From positions 1 through 34,766 of the forward strand of contig CAKZHP010000068.1 in assembly GCA_936924635.1 (NCBI GenBank): a stretch of DNA of 34,766 nt, given 5' to 3'. Origin of the DNA: an uncultured Propionibacteriaceae bacterium (GTDB taxonomy: Bacteria > Actinomycetota > Actinomycetes > Propionibacteriales > Propionibacteriaceae). The position numbers and the translations under genes are program-made. This document shows positions 16,084-24,187 of the stretch, one piece after another (the stretch's first letter is position 1; every line of letters starts with the position of its first letter). The notes beneath the pieces were generated by a model. It searched no databases and was not told the origin of the DNA. It saw nothing but the letters and a program-made list of their open reading frames with translations.

Positions 16084-16552
16084 GGTGTTCGGCCCGCACG
16101 CGTACGCGTCGTACTGGCTGCCGCTCGCCATCGTCGCGCTGCTGCTGGTCGTCGCCGTGCCCGCCGGCATCTGGTTCTTCACCCGGCCGAAGCCGCCGCC
16201 GCCCCCACCCCCGCCGCCGCCTCCACCCGACCCCGAGGCCGGTCGTCGCGCGGTACTGGCCGAGATCGCGCAGATCCGCCACGGCCTGGCCAGCGGCACG
16301 CTCGACGCCAAGCCCGCGAGCCAGCAGCTGAGCAGGGCCGTACGCGACTTCCTCGGCGAGAGCCGCCCCCACGTGGAGTCGATGACCCTGCTGGAGCTGC
16401 GCGCCGACCCGCAGCTGGCACCGGTCGCTGACGTGGTGTCCGGCCTGTACGAGCCGGCGTTCGGCCCCGGGCAGGCCGAGCGGCGCGCGGCCGCGCAGCT
16501 GCTCGACGCGTCGGCCGAGAAGGCGGAGAGGCTGGTGGCGTCATGGCGCTGA
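16070..16552 (+). CDS. Small membrane protein with polyproline linker
   Basis: A 160-residue protein with one N-terminal transmembrane helix (WLPLAIVALLLVVAVPAGIW), then a run of about 12 prolines encoded by a GC-rich repeat, then a cytoplasmic helical domain (EAGRRAVLAEIAQIRHGLAS). The order of genes (MoxR, DUF58, this, vWA, vWA) matches the DUF4381-like or DUF4129-like slot of Bat operons, and the AVRDFLG motif resembles that group. The function is not known. It overlaps both neighbours by 14 and 10 nt, so all three are translationally coupled. The proline run could be a length-variable spacer and may slow ribosomes. Confidence 0.85.
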   Translation: MRALEVFGPHAYASYWLPLAIVALLLVVAVPAGIWFFTRPKPPPPPPPPPPPPDPEAGRRAVLAEIAQIRHGLASGTLDAKPASQQLSRAVRDFLGESRPHVESMTLLELRADPQLAPVADVVSGLYEPAFGPGQAERRAAAQLLDASAEKAERLVASWR

Positions 16553-17502
16553 AGTACTGGCCGCTGGGCCTGGCGCTGCTGGTCGCGCTCGCGGCCGTCG
16601 GCTACCTGTGGTGGCGGCGTACGGCCCCGCGCCCCGGCGGGCAGGGTCCCTTGGTCGCCAACACCGACAACGTCCGCCGTACACCCCGCTTCCAGACCCT
16701 CGCCCGCTCCCTGCTGCGGTGGACGGCCGTGCAGGTCGCCTCGCTGGCCCTGGTGGTCACCGGCTGCTGGCTGCTGGCGTCACGACTCGGCCTGGCCGAC
16801 GAGAGCACCAGCGTGCAGCACAACCGCGACGTGATGCTGTGCCTCGACGTCTCCGGGTCGATGAGACAGGTGGACGCCGATCTCCTCGCTGCCTTCGCCG
16901 ACATCACGAAGCAGCTCAAGGGTGAACGCGTGGGCCTCACGATCTGGAACTCATCGGCGGTCATGAAGTTCCCGCTCACCAACGACTACGACTTCGTCGC
17001 CGCCCGGCTCGCCGAGGGCGCGGAGGCCCTGCGCGGGATGAGCGGTGTCTACACCGTGGGCACCTCGGAGGGCTCGGGGGCCAGCCTCATCGGTGACGGC
17101 ATCGTCTCCTGCCTGCAGCGCTTCGACCGCCTCGACACCCAGCGGGCGCGCACGATGATCCTGGCCACCGACAACGACCTGTCCGGCACGCCCATCTACA
17201 CCACCGACCAGGCGTTCGAGCAGATCCGGCAGCAGAAGGTCGTGGTGTTCACGCTCGCTGAGTACGAGAGCGATGACTACACGGCGCTCCGCAGGCTCGC
17301 CACCGACACCGGCGGGGCCGGCTACCTGCTGCGCGACAAGGGCAGCGGCGCGCAGGTGGTGCGATCGATCCAGTCCATGGAGGCCGCCCGGCTGCAGGGC
17401 GAGAGGCAGGTCACGGTCACCGACCTGTCGGCGGTGGGGCTGTCGCTGGTCAGCCTCGGGCTGCTGGGCTGGCTCGTCGCGTCGAGAAAGGTGGGCCGAT
17501 GA
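16543..17502 (+). CDS. vWA domain membrane protein, BatA-like
   Basis: A 319-residue protein with two N-terminal helices (PLGLALLVALAAVGYLWWRR; VASLALVVTGCWLLASRLGL), a vWA domain, and a C-terminal helix (VGLSLVSLGLLGWLVASRK). The metal-ion-dependent adhesion site is intact: LCLDVSGSM gives DxSxS at residues 102-106, and MILATDNDLSG gives the distal aspartate. The layout, membrane helices flanking a vWA domain, is that of BatA/BatB aerotolerance-type proteins. Its job is inferred to be assembly or checking of envelope partners under MoxR control. It overlaps the next gene by ATGA. Confidence 0.92.
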   Translation: MALKYWPLGLALLVALAAVGYLWWRRTAPRPGGQGPLVANTDNVRRTPRFQTLARSLLRWTAVQVASLALVVTGCWLLASRLGLADESTSVQHNRDVMLCLDVSGSMRQVDADLLAAFADITKQLKGERVGLTIWNSSAVMKFPLTNDYDFVAARLAEGAEALRGMSGVYTVGTSEGSGASLIGDGIVSCLQRFDRLDTQRARTMILATDNDLSGTPIYTTDQAFEQIRQQKVVVFTLAEYESDDYTALRRLATDTGGAGYLLRDKGSGAQVVRSIQSMEAARLQGERQVTVTDLSAVGLSLVSLGLLGWLVASRKVGR

Positions 17503-18503
17503 GCGTCAACTCGTTCTGGCCGGCGGTGCTCGTCGGTCTGGCTGTGCTGGTGCTGGCGGTGCTGAGGCTCTCGGGCCGTACGCGGTCGTGGGGCCGCCCG
17601 GCCGCCGTCAGCGTGTCGCCGCGGGAGCGGCGCACGGGTTGGCGGCGCGTCGCGATCGGGGTGCTGGTGCTGCTCGCGGCGCTGCGGCCGGGGTTCGGCT
17701 CCACGCTGGAGGCCGGCCGGGCCACCGACGTCGACGTGGTCATCATGCTCGACCGCAGCCTGTCGATGATCGCGGAGGACTACGACGGCACCACGCCGCG
17801 GCTGGTGGGGGCGAAGGCCGACGTACGGCTGGTGCTGGAGCGGTTCGCCGGCGCCCGGTTCGCGGTGGTCACCTTCGACCACATCGGGCGTCTGGAGATG
17901 CCGTTCACCACCGACACCACGGCGCTGATGTCGCTCGTCGAGGTGGCGCAGCCGCGAGCGACGTACGCGAGCAAGGGCAGCTCGATCGACGCCGGAATGG
18001 TGACGGCCGAGGAGGTGCTGCGCTCGTCGGCCCAGCAGTTCCCCCAGCGCCAGCGGGTGCTGGTCTACCTGGGCGACGGGGAGCAGACGCTGCCGACCCC
18101 GCCGGCGTCGTTCGGGGCGCTGAAGACCTATCTCTCGGGCGGGCTGGTGCTCGGGTACGGCACCACGGCGGGCGGCCGGATGAAGACGGGCGCGGACTCG
18201 TACGAGAAGGACTGGACCAAGGGTGGCAAGGACGCGCTGTCGGTGATCGACGAGGGCAACCTACGGGCCATCGCGTCGCAGGTGGGCGGGGAGTACGTGC
18301 ACCGCACGGGCCCTGGGCCGCTGACGATCAAGGCATCGGTCGTGCGCGGGTCGGGCGGGGCGGGGCTGGTGACGGCGCGCGACGACTGGTCGTGGCTGCT
18401 GGGGCTGCTGCTGCTCGGGCCGGTGCTGTGGGAGATGTGGGACGCGGCGACGACGGGCCGGGGTGTACGGCGGCTGGTGGGGCGTCGGGAGGAGACGGCA
18501 TGA
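17499..18503 (+). CDS. vWA domain membrane protein, BatB-like
   Basis: A 334-residue paralogue of the preceding protein. It has two N-terminal helices (VLVGLAVLVLAVLRLSG; VAIGVLVLLAALRPGFG), a vWA domain with DRSLS (DxSxS) at residues 85-89 and VLVYLGDGEQ as distal acidic site, a loop YGTTAGGRMKTG, and a C-terminal helix (WSWLLGLLLLGPVLWEMWD). Two tandem vWA genes after DUF58 are typical of Bat operons. It is coupled to both neighbours by ATGA overlaps (17499-17502 and 18500-18503), so the products are probably made in fixed proportion for one complex. Confidence 0.92.
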   Translation: MSVNSFWPAVLVGLAVLVLAVLRLSGRTRSWGRPAAVSVSPRERRTGWRRVAIGVLVLLAALRPGFGSTLEAGRATDVDVVIMLDRSLSMIAEDYDGTTPRLVGAKADVRLVLERFAGARFAVVTFDHIGRLEMPFTTDTTALMSLVEVAQPRATYASKGSSIDAGMVTAEEVLRSSAQQFPQRQRVLVYLGDGEQTLPTPPASFGALKTYLSGGLVLGYGTTAGGRMKTGADSYEKDWTKGGKDALSVIDEGNLRAIASQVGGEYVHRTGPGPLTIKASVVRGSGGAGLVTARDDWSWLLGLLLLGPVLWEMWDAATTGRGVRRLVGRREETA

Positions 18504-19429
18504 GACGGCTGGTGAGGGGAGTGCGGGGCACGTTGCTGCTCGCGTTCCTGCCCATGGCGGTGCTGCTGCTGGTGTTCGCCGTCAAGGTGCTGGTGATGCT
18601 GGGGGCGAACGACGCCGGCCGCGATGCGTACGCGGACGGCCGTTATGTCGACTCGGCCTCCCAGTTCGAGCGCAACCGCAAGGGTGACGTGCTGGAGGAC
18701 TGGGTGGCGTCGTACAACCGGGGCACGGCGATGTACAGGCTGGGGCGCTACGCCGAGGCCCGCGCCGACCTGGAGCGGGCGCTGGCGCGGGTGCCGAAGC
18801 AGCAGGAGTGCCTGGTGCGCCTGAACCTGGCGCTCACCCTGGAGGCGCAGGGCGACGAGCTGCGCACGCAGCAGCGGGCGGCCGAGGCTCAGCAGCTGTA
18901 CGCCCAGGCGCGCACCGTGCTGCGGGACGGGAGGTGCGGAGAGCTGGCCGACCGGTCTGCGTCGGGCTCGCCCAGCCAGACCAGGTCGGGCTCGCCGTCG
19001 AACGCCTCGTCGGGCACGCCGTCGAAGAGCGACTCCGGCAAGCCCAGCACCGCCACCTCGGGCAAGCCGAGCACCGGGTCCTCGGGCCAGCCGACGACCG
19101 GCTCGGGGTCAGGCAAGCCCACGCCGGACCCGACGAACGAGCAGGAGCAGAAGCAGCAGGAGGGCGAGCGCGCCAAGGAGACCGACGAGCGCCTCGGCCA
19201 GAAGGAGCAGCAGGCCCAGAAGGAGGCCGAGCAGCAGCAGCGCAACCAGTCGCGCGCGGCCACGGCCAGTGCGTCGAAGAGCGCGTCAGCCTCCAGCGAC
19301 CCGCAGTCTCAGCAGAGCCAGCTCGACCAGAAGAACAAGGAAGGCCAGCAGGAGCAGCAGGAGCGCAAGGACAGCAACGACCGCACCGCGTCGGGCGGCC
19401 CGACCGCCACGGCCGAGAAGCGGTGGTGA
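18500..19429 (+). CDS. TPR membrane protein with low-complexity tail, BatC-like
   Basis: A 309-residue protein: an N-terminal membrane helix (TLLLAFLPMAVLLLVFAVKV), then TPR-type helices at about residues 40-135 (GRDAYADGRYVDSASQFERN; YNRGTAMYRLGRYAEARADL; RLNLALTLEAQGDELRTQQR). Next is a Ser/Gly/Pro/Lys repeat-like linker (about 155-215, units such as SGKPST) and a Gln/Glu/Lys-rich segment likely to be coiled coil or disordered. The position after two vWA genes matches BatC/TPR proteins. It is the last gene of operon 1; a large hairpin lies 76 nt downstream. The tail could be a flexible docking region; nothing in it suggests catalysis. Confidence 0.88.
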   Translation: MRRLVRGVRGTLLLAFLPMAVLLLVFAVKVLVMLGANDAGRDAYADGRYVDSASQFERNRKGDVLEDWVASYNRGTAMYRLGRYAEARADLERALARVPKQQECLVRLNLALTLEAQGDELRTQQRAAEAQQLYAQARTVLRDGRCGELADRSASGSPSQTRSGSPSNASSGTPSKSDSGKPSTATSGKPSTGSSGQPTTGSGSGKPTPDPTNEQEQKQQEGERAKETDERLGQKEQQAQKEAEQQQRNQSRAATASASKSASASSDPQSQQSQLDQKNKEGQQEQQERKDSNDRTASGGPTATAEKRW

Positions 19430-19432
19430 GCG

Positions 19433-19504
19433 TCAGTCGAGCCCCAGCGCCATCGTCAGCGCGGTCTCCACGAAGTCGAGCTCTGCTCGGTTGAGGCGCC
19501 TCCT
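19433..19504 (-). pseudogene. Possible C-terminal remnant of a minus-strand gene
   Basis: On the minus strand the frame ending at TGA 19435-19433 reads RLNRAELDFVETALTMALGL, then D and stop, which looks like a genuine amphipathic protein end, not a mirror of a plus-strand gene (there is none here). Its upstream part is replaced by the hairpin at 19505-19578, so no start is present. I do not recognise the family. Confidence 0.3.
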
Positions 19505-19578
19505 GCATCCCCACAGCCCCCATCGATCCGCGCAGCCTGCATGGAGGCTGCGCGCATCGATTCAGGCTGCGGGGATGC
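19505..19578. repeat. 74-nt imperfect palindrome (long hairpin)
   Basis: Paired blocks from the outside in: GCATCCCC with GGGGATGC, CAGCC with GGCTG, ATCGAT with ATCGAT, and CGCGCAGCC with GGCTGCGCG around an 8-nt loop (19538-19545). About 28 base pairs in all, with small internal loops. It lies between the end of operon 1 and the SWIM gene. It may act as a terminator, a transcript stabiliser, or be a REP-like miniature element; there is no U-tract. Confidence 0.7.
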
Positions 19579-19623
19579 GGGGAAGAGCACCGTCAAGGAC
19601 CATCCGGTGTCGTACGCCGTCGC

Positions 19624-19629
19624 TAGGCT
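19624..19629 (+). promoter_or_regulatory. -10 element for the SWIM/DUF5691/MoxR operon
   Basis: TAGGCT is followed by 7 nt and the ATG at 19637; no ribosome binding site lies between. Confidence 0.55.
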
Positions 19630-19636
19630 GCCGCCC

Positions 19637-20920
19637 ATGAGCGGGCGCTGGGGGGTGGACCGGGTCACCGCGCTCGCGCCCGACTCCGGCTCGGAGGTGG
19701 CCGGCCGCAAGCTCGCGCGGCCGGGGCCGTGGAGCGACGTGGGCTGGGCCGACCCGCTGCTGTGGGGGTCGTGCCAGGGGTCGGGCAAGACGCCGTACGC
19801 GGTCGCGGTGGATGTGTCGGGGCCGACGTACAAGTGCTCGTGCCCCTCCCACAAGTTCCCCTGCAAGCACGTGCTGGGGCTGCTGTTCCTGTGGGCCGAG
19901 GGCGGCATCGGCGAGGGCGGGCAGATCAGTGCGCATGCCGCGGAGTGGTCGGCGAAGCGGGCGATGGCTGCCGCTCCCAAGGCGGAGCCGGCGAGCGCCG
20001 AGAAGACCCAGGCCCAGATCGAGGCGGCGGCCGCCCGGGCTGCGGCGCGCGACGAGAAGGTCGCGAACGGCCTGGCCGAGCTCGACCTGTGGCTGGCCGA
20101 CCAGGTGACGGCCGGGCTGGCGATGACCCGGCCGGAGGCAGCGTCACGGCTGGCCGCGCGGATGGTCGACGCCCAGGCGCCGGGTGTGGCGGGCCGGTTG
20201 CGGGCGCTCGCCGAGCTCCCGCAGGGAGGGCGCTGGCTGGAGGAGGCGCTGGAGACGTACGGGATGCTGCACCTGCTCGCCACCGCCACCGCCCAGGTTG
20301 CGGCGCTGCCTGAGGGGCTGCGGCAGACCGTACGGCAGCACGTCGGCTACCCGACCCCGCGCGAGAGCGTCGAGGCCACCGCGCCGGTCACCGACCGCTG
20401 GGCCGTGATCGGCATGCGCGACTCCGACGAGGAGCAGGTCTCCACGCGCCGGGTGTGGCTGTGGGGCCTGGGCACCGGGATCCCGGCGCTGGTGCTGTTC
20501 TTCACCCCGTACGGCCAGGCGGTGGACAGCTCGCTGCTGCCGGGCACCGCGGTCGACGCAGCGCTGCACTTCTACCCGGGGCAGCCGCGGCTGCGGGCGC
20601 TGGTGGGTGTACGGACGGGGGAGCACGCTGCGGCGGCGTGGCCGGCACCGGGTGGGACCGTGGCCGATGCCGTCGCCACCTGGCGGCGGGTGCTGGCCGA
20701 GGACCCGTGGCTGGGGGAGTACCCGGTGGCCGTCGCCGGCCGGGTCGGCGCTGACGCGGTCGTCGACGACGCCGGCGACTCGGTGGCGATCTCCGGCGGA
20801 GACCGTACGCACCTGCTCGCCCTCACCGGCGGTCACCCGACGACCGTGCTGGGCGAGATCTCCCGCGCCGGCCTGCTGCCGACCGCCGTGGTGCTCGACG
20901 GCCAGGTGGTGCCGCTGTGA
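19637..20920 (+). CDS. SWIM zinc finger family protein (operon 2)
   Basis: A 427-residue protein with a SWIM zinc finger near the N-terminus: KCSCPSHKFPCKH gives CxCx6CxH with ligands C67, C69, C76 and H78. SWIM fingers bind zinc and mediate nucleic-acid or protein contacts. The rest is a mixed alpha/beta region (YGQAVDSSLLPGTAVDAALH; AISGGDRTHLLALTGGHPTT) found in the SWIM proteins encoded with DUF5691, with no motif that shows an enzyme. No signal peptide or membrane segment, so probably cytoplasmic. The ATG start is set by TAGGCT 7 nt upstream; earlier in-frame starts run through the hairpin. It overlaps DUF5691 by GTGA. Confidence 0.92.
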   Translation: MSGRWGVDRVTALAPDSGSEVAGRKLARPGPWSDVGWADPLLWGSCQGSGKTPYAVAVDVSGPTYKCSCPSHKFPCKHVLGLLFLWAEGGIGEGGQISAHAAEWSAKRAMAAAPKAEPASAEKTQAQIEAAAARAAARDEKVANGLAELDLWLADQVTAGLAMTRPEAASRLAARMVDAQAPGVAGRLRALAELPQGGRWLEEALETYGMLHLLATATAQVAALPEGLRQTVRQHVGYPTPRESVEATAPVTDRWAVIGMRDSDEEQVSTRRVWLWGLGTGIPALVLFFTPYGQAVDSSLLPGTAVDAALHFYPGQPRLRALVGVRTGEHAAAAWPAPGGTVADAVATWRRVLAEDPWLGEYPVAVAGRVGADAVVDDAGDSVAISGGDRTHLLALTGGHPTTVLGEISRAGLLPTAVVLDGQVVPL

Positions 20921-22443
20921 GCTTTGACGAGCTGACCGCGGTGGCGGCGGTGGGTACGGGCAAGCGGGCGCTGGATGCCGTACCTGTGGACGTGCCCGAG
21001 CGCGCCGACGCACCCCAGGCGCCGGCGCTGCGGCTGCTGGACGCGGCCGCAGCGATGAGTGTCGTCCGCCGAGGGCGGGTCGCGGCCGGGTCGGGGAACG
21101 TCCCTCCGCCCGCCCCCGAGGAGACCCTGCCCGAGCCGCCACCGGCGTTCGTGACCGCGCTGGTCGGGCTGCGCGGCGAGGGGGCCGTGCGGTCGGCGAG
21201 CGACCGGGCCGCGCTGCTCGTGGAGGCACTGGGCTGGCTGCGGGATGCCGGGGGCCGGCTGCCGCACCGTACGCTCGCGGGCCTGCTCGCCCACCCCGAT
21301 CCGCGGGTGCGCCAGTCCGTACATGCCGTCTCCGGCGAACGCGGCGCCTGGCTGACAGCGGTGCTCGGGACGGAGAGGGCCGCTCCGCGGACGCCGACTC
21401 CCGAGGCGTGGGAGCTCGGCACGAAGGAGGAACGGCTGGCCTACCTGCGGGAGGTCCGGGCGAACGACCCCGATGCCGCCCGCGACCTGCTCGCGGAGGC
21501 CTGGCCGACGCTGGCCGCAGACGCCCGAGCGGCGATGGTGGAGGCGCTGGCCCCTCCCGTACCCGCCGACGAGCCCTTCCTGGAGCGCGCGCTGGACGAC
21601 CGGGCGAAGGGCGTCCGCATGCAGGCGGCGCTGCTGCTGCGGCACCTGCCGGGTTCTGCCTACGCCGCCCGCGCGCGGGAGCGGCTGCGGCGCTGGGTGA
21701 CGTACGCGCACGGTGAGGTCACCCTCTCCTCCGTGAGGCCCGACGCCGCCGACGCCCGAGACGGGGTCAGCGGACCCGTCGTCCACCTCCCGATGCCGCT
21801 GCTGCTGGGGGTGCCCCCCGGTGCGTACCCCGACCTGCTGGGCGCGAGCCTTGACGCCCTCGCCACGGCGGACGGACCCCAGACCTGGGCTGGCGGGCTC
21901 CTGGATGCGGCCGACAGCTGGTCCGACCCCGCGCTGGCGGGGGCGCTGGTGCGGGCCGGCCGCGCCCACCCCTCCCTGGCTAGGGTGGTGCCGGAGGCCG
22001 ACCTGCCGCACCTGGTTGCCACCTCACCGCCGGCTGAGCTGGCGGTGGCGCTGGAGCGGGTGCGGCGGCCGTGGCCGGAGCCGCTGGTGGTCGCCGTGGC
22101 GGGCGTGCTGAGCGATCCGCCCGCACCCCGCAAGCCGTACCCGAGCGCCCTAGCGCGGCTGCTGGCCGTGTCCGTACGCCCCGAGGTCGCCGGGGTGTGG
22201 GCGTGGCGGGTGCGGGAGTACGCGCGGATGCCGCAGCTGAGCGACGCGGCCCGGCGAGAGGTGCTGGGTGCGGCCGGTGTGCTCACGGTGCGTGACACCC
22301 TGTGGACGGCGATCCGCCCGATGGTTGGGCGAGGATCCGCTGAGGAACGAAGCGGAGTCGAGTCGAAACCCGACGTGACGGAGCGAAGCGACGTCACGAC
22401 GCATCGCGACCACGACCACCACACGACCGAGGGAGACCGATGA
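20917..22443 (+). CDS. DUF5691 family protein
   Basis: A 508-residue, Ala/Leu/Arg-rich, mostly helical protein. Short repeated helices (LPHRTLAGLLAHPDPRVRQS; LDDRAKGVRMQAALLLRHLP) look like HEAT or ARM units, suggesting a scaffold. The family is unnamed beyond DUF5691 and is encoded between SWIM and MoxR genes in other actinobacteria as I recall. There are no catalytic motifs and no membrane segment. The last 40 or so residues (from about GRGSAEERSG to the end) are translated from a dispersed repeat at 22323-22398 followed by a His/Asp-rich tail, so the natural family end is probably near WTAIRPM. The start overlaps the SWIM stop and the stop overlaps the MoxR start. Confidence 0.88.
   Translation: MSFDELTAVAAVGTGKRALDAVPVDVPERADAPQAPALRLLDAAAAMSVVRRGRVAAGSGNVPPPAPEETLPEPPPAFVTALVGLRGEGAVRSASDRAALLVEALGWLRDAGGRLPHRTLAGLLAHPDPRVRQSVHAVSGERGAWLTAVLGTERAAPRTPTPEAWELGTKEERLAYLREVRANDPDAARDLLAEAWPTLAADARAAMVEALAPPVPADEPFLERALDDRAKGVRMQAALLLRHLPGSAYAARARERLRRWVTYAHGEVTLSSVRPDAADARDGVSGPVVHLPMPLLLGVPPGAYPDLLGASLDALATADGPQTWAGGLLDAADSWSDPALAGALVRAGRAHPSLARVVPEADLPHLVATSPPAELAVALERVRRPWPEPLVVAVAGVLSDPPAPRKPYPSALARLLAVSVRPEVAGVWAWRVREYARMPQLSDAARREVLGAAGVLTVRDTLWTAIRPMVGRGSAEERSGVESKPDVTERSDVTTHRDHDHHTTEGDR
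22323..22398 (+). repeat. Copy of the dispersed GGTTG...GTCGAAACC repeat inside a coding sequence
   Basis: GGTTGGGCGAGGATC at 22323, GAGGAACGA at 22342-22350 and GTCGAAACC at 22362-22370 line up with the unit at 13043-13091. A CGTGACG/CGTCACG hairpin with an AGCGAAGCGA loop (22374-22398) follows. It keeps the DUF5691 reading frame open. Confidence 0.7.
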
Positions 22444-23546
22444 GCGAGATGCCCCAGGCGCCGCAGGAGACGCTGCTGCGGCCGCACGCGGAGCAGCGGT
22501 TCGCCGACGAACTGGCGGCGCTGGCGCGTACGGACGACCGGCCCCGCCCCGAGAGCTGGCGGCTGTCGCCGTGGGCGGTCGTGACGTACGTGATGGGCGG
22601 CGAGCTGAGCGACGGCACGGTGGTGTCACCGAAGTACGTCGGCAGCCGACGGCTCATGGAGACCGCCGTCGCCACCCTGGCGACCGACCGAGCGCTGCTG
22701 CTGCTCGGCGTGCCCGGGACCGCGAAGTCGTGGGTCTCCGAGCACCTGGCCGCGGCGGTGTCGGGCGACTCGACGCTGATGGTGCAGGGCACGGCGGGCA
22801 CGGCGGAGGAGGCGGTGCGCTACGGCTGGAACTATGCCCGTCTGATCGCCGAGGGGCCGAGCCGGGGGGCGCTGGTGCCGTCGCCCGTGATGGTCGCCAT
22901 GGACACGGGCGCGATCGCCCGCGTCGAGGAGCTGACCCGCATGCCGTCGGACGTGCAGGACGCGCTCATCACCGTACTGAGCGAGAAGTCGCTGCCGATC
23001 CCGGAGCTGGGCACGGAGGTGCAGGCCAAGCGCGGCTTCAACGTGATCGCCACCGCGAACGACCGCGACCGGGGGGTGAACGACCTGTCGTCGGCACTGC
23101 GACGCCGGTTCAACACGGTGGTGCTGCCGCTGCCGTCCTCGGCGGAGGAGGAGGTGCAGATCGTCACCCGTCGGGTCGCCGAGATGGGCAAGGCGCTCAG
23201 CCTCCCGCCAGCCGACGGTGCGGAGGCGGAGATCCGCCGCGTGGTGACGATCTTCCGCGAGCTGCGTCAGGGCGTCACCGAGGACGGCAAGACCTCGCTC
23301 AAGATCCCGACCGGCACGCTGAGCACCGCCGAGGCGATCTCGGTGGTCACCAACGGCCTGGCTCTGGCGACCCACTTCGGCGACGGGGTGCTGCGCGCCG
23401 GGGACGTGGCCGCCGGCATCCGTGGTTCGGTCGTGAAGGACCCGGTTGGCGACGCCACCACCTGGGGCGAGTACCTGGAGACCGTCGTCCGCCAGCGAGA
23501 GGACTGGCGCGACTTCTACCGGGCCGCCCGGGAGGTCGTGGGCTGA
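22440..23546 (+). CDS. MoxR-type AAA+ ATPase (operon 2)
   Basis: A 368-residue AAA+ ATPase with Walker A GVPGTAKS at residues 90-97. A Walker B-like region has diverged (VMVAMDTGAIARVEELTRMP), sensor 1 is FNVIATANDRDRG, and the arginine-rich motif is SSALRRRFN. The motif spellings differ clearly from the MoxR of operon 1, so the two are not recent duplicates. It follows DUF5691 with an ATGA overlap. In related clusters the next genes are DUF5682 and a vWA gene; here those lie 3.5 kb further on, beyond an inserted block. Expected to use ATP to remodel a complex containing the other members; the substrate is unknown. Confidence 0.93.
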   Translation: MSEMPQAPQETLLRPHAEQRFADELAALARTDDRPRPESWRLSPWAVVTYVMGGELSDGTVVSPKYVGSRRLMETAVATLATDRALLLLGVPGTAKSWVSEHLAAAVSGDSTLMVQGTAGTAEEAVRYGWNYARLIAEGPSRGALVPSPVMVAMDTGAIARVEELTRMPSDVQDALITVLSEKSLPIPELGTEVQAKRGFNVIATANDRDRGVNDLSSALRRRFNTVVLPLPSSAEEEVQIVTRRVAEMGKALSLPPADGAEAEIRRVVTIFRELRQGVTEDGKTSLKIPTGTLSTAEAISVVTNGLALATHFGDGVLRAGDVAAGIRGSVVKDPVGDATTWGEYLETVVRQREDWRDFYRAAREVVG

Positions 23547-23556
23547 CGCGGTCGTA

Positions 23557-23597
23557 GTTGCGAAATATTCGCAACCGCTTACGATAGTTGCGTATCG
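23557..23597 (+). promoter_or_regulatory. Promoter and operator of the toxin-antitoxin pair
   Basis: GTTGCGAA-ATA-TTCGCAAC (23557-23575) is an inverted repeat with 8-bp arms; a further half-site GTTGCG lies at 23587-23592. TTGCGA (23558-23563) and TACGAT (23580-23585) are plausible -35 and -10 elements 16 bp apart. The repeat covers the -35 and spacer, as expected for autoregulation by an antitoxin. A GAGGAGGT ribosome binding site (23597-23604) follows. Confidence 0.65.
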
Positions 23598-23609
23598 AGG
23601 AGGTGGCGG

Positions 23610-24155
23610 ATGACGGCAGCAGTCGATTCTCTGGAGCAGCAGACGTACCTGCCCTCTGCGGCGACCGAGGGCCTTGCAGAGGTTCACAGCTTCCTGCGCG
23701 CCCACGAGGCCGCGTACGGCAGCAGGCCTGCCCCGCGCTACTTCCTGGCCGGTGCCGGCGAGGGGGATCAAGTCGAGATCCCGGCCGAAGTGCATGCCGT
23801 GCTGCTTCAGGTCGTCGCAGCCATGACTGCCGGCAAGGCCGTCACCGTCATGCCGCAGAACACGATGGTGACGACGCAACAGGCGGCCGACATCCTCGGG
23901 GTGAGCCGCCCCACGGTGGTCAAGCTGGCCGACGAAGGGCAGCTGCCATACGACCGTCCGGGTAAGCGCCGTCGCATGATCCGGCTCGACGACGTACTGG
24001 CCTACCGCGACCGCCGCCGGGAGGCGCAGTACCAGGCGCTGATGGACACCTCGGTGAGTTATGACGAGGATGAAGATCCCGCTCAGCAGCTGGAGTCGCT
24101 CCGCGAGGTTCGCGCCCAGCTCGCCGCTCGGCGGAGAGCGGACAGAACGCGCTGA
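23610..24155 (+). CDS. Excisionase-type HTH antitoxin paired with PIN toxin
   Basis: A 181-residue protein. Residues 1-85 are of unknown fold. A MerR/excisionase-type helix-turn-helix lies at about 86-135 (VTTQQAADILGVSRPTVVKL, then EGQLPYDRPGKRRRMIRLDD), followed by an acidic and then a basic helical tail that may wrap the toxin. This two-part layout is frequent in actinobacterial antitoxins encoded before PIN-domain genes. It should bind and inhibit the PIN protein and repress its own promoter at the inverted repeat 23557-23575. A strong ribosome binding site 5 nt before the ATG distinguishes it from its leaderless neighbours. It starts 63 nt after the MoxR gene, in place of the expected DUF5682 gene. 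Confidence 0.85.
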   Translation: MTAAVDSLEQQTYLPSAATEGLAEVHSFLRAHEAAYGSRPAPRYFLAGAGEGDQVEIPAEVHAVLLQVVAAMTAGKAVTVMPQNTMVTTQQAADILGVSRPTVVKLADEGQLPYDRPGKRRRMIRLDDVLAYRDRRREAQYQALMDTSVSYDEDEDPAQQLESLREVRAQLAARRRADRTR

Positions 24156-24187
24156 CGTCAGGCGTCGCGCTCAGCGATACTGCTGAC

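Noticed and set aside
18960..19140. Repeated tcgggc/aagccg units as a possible CRISPR-like array
   Set aside because: They are in-frame codons for a Ser/Gly/Pro/Lys linker of the TPR protein, irregular and without spacers.
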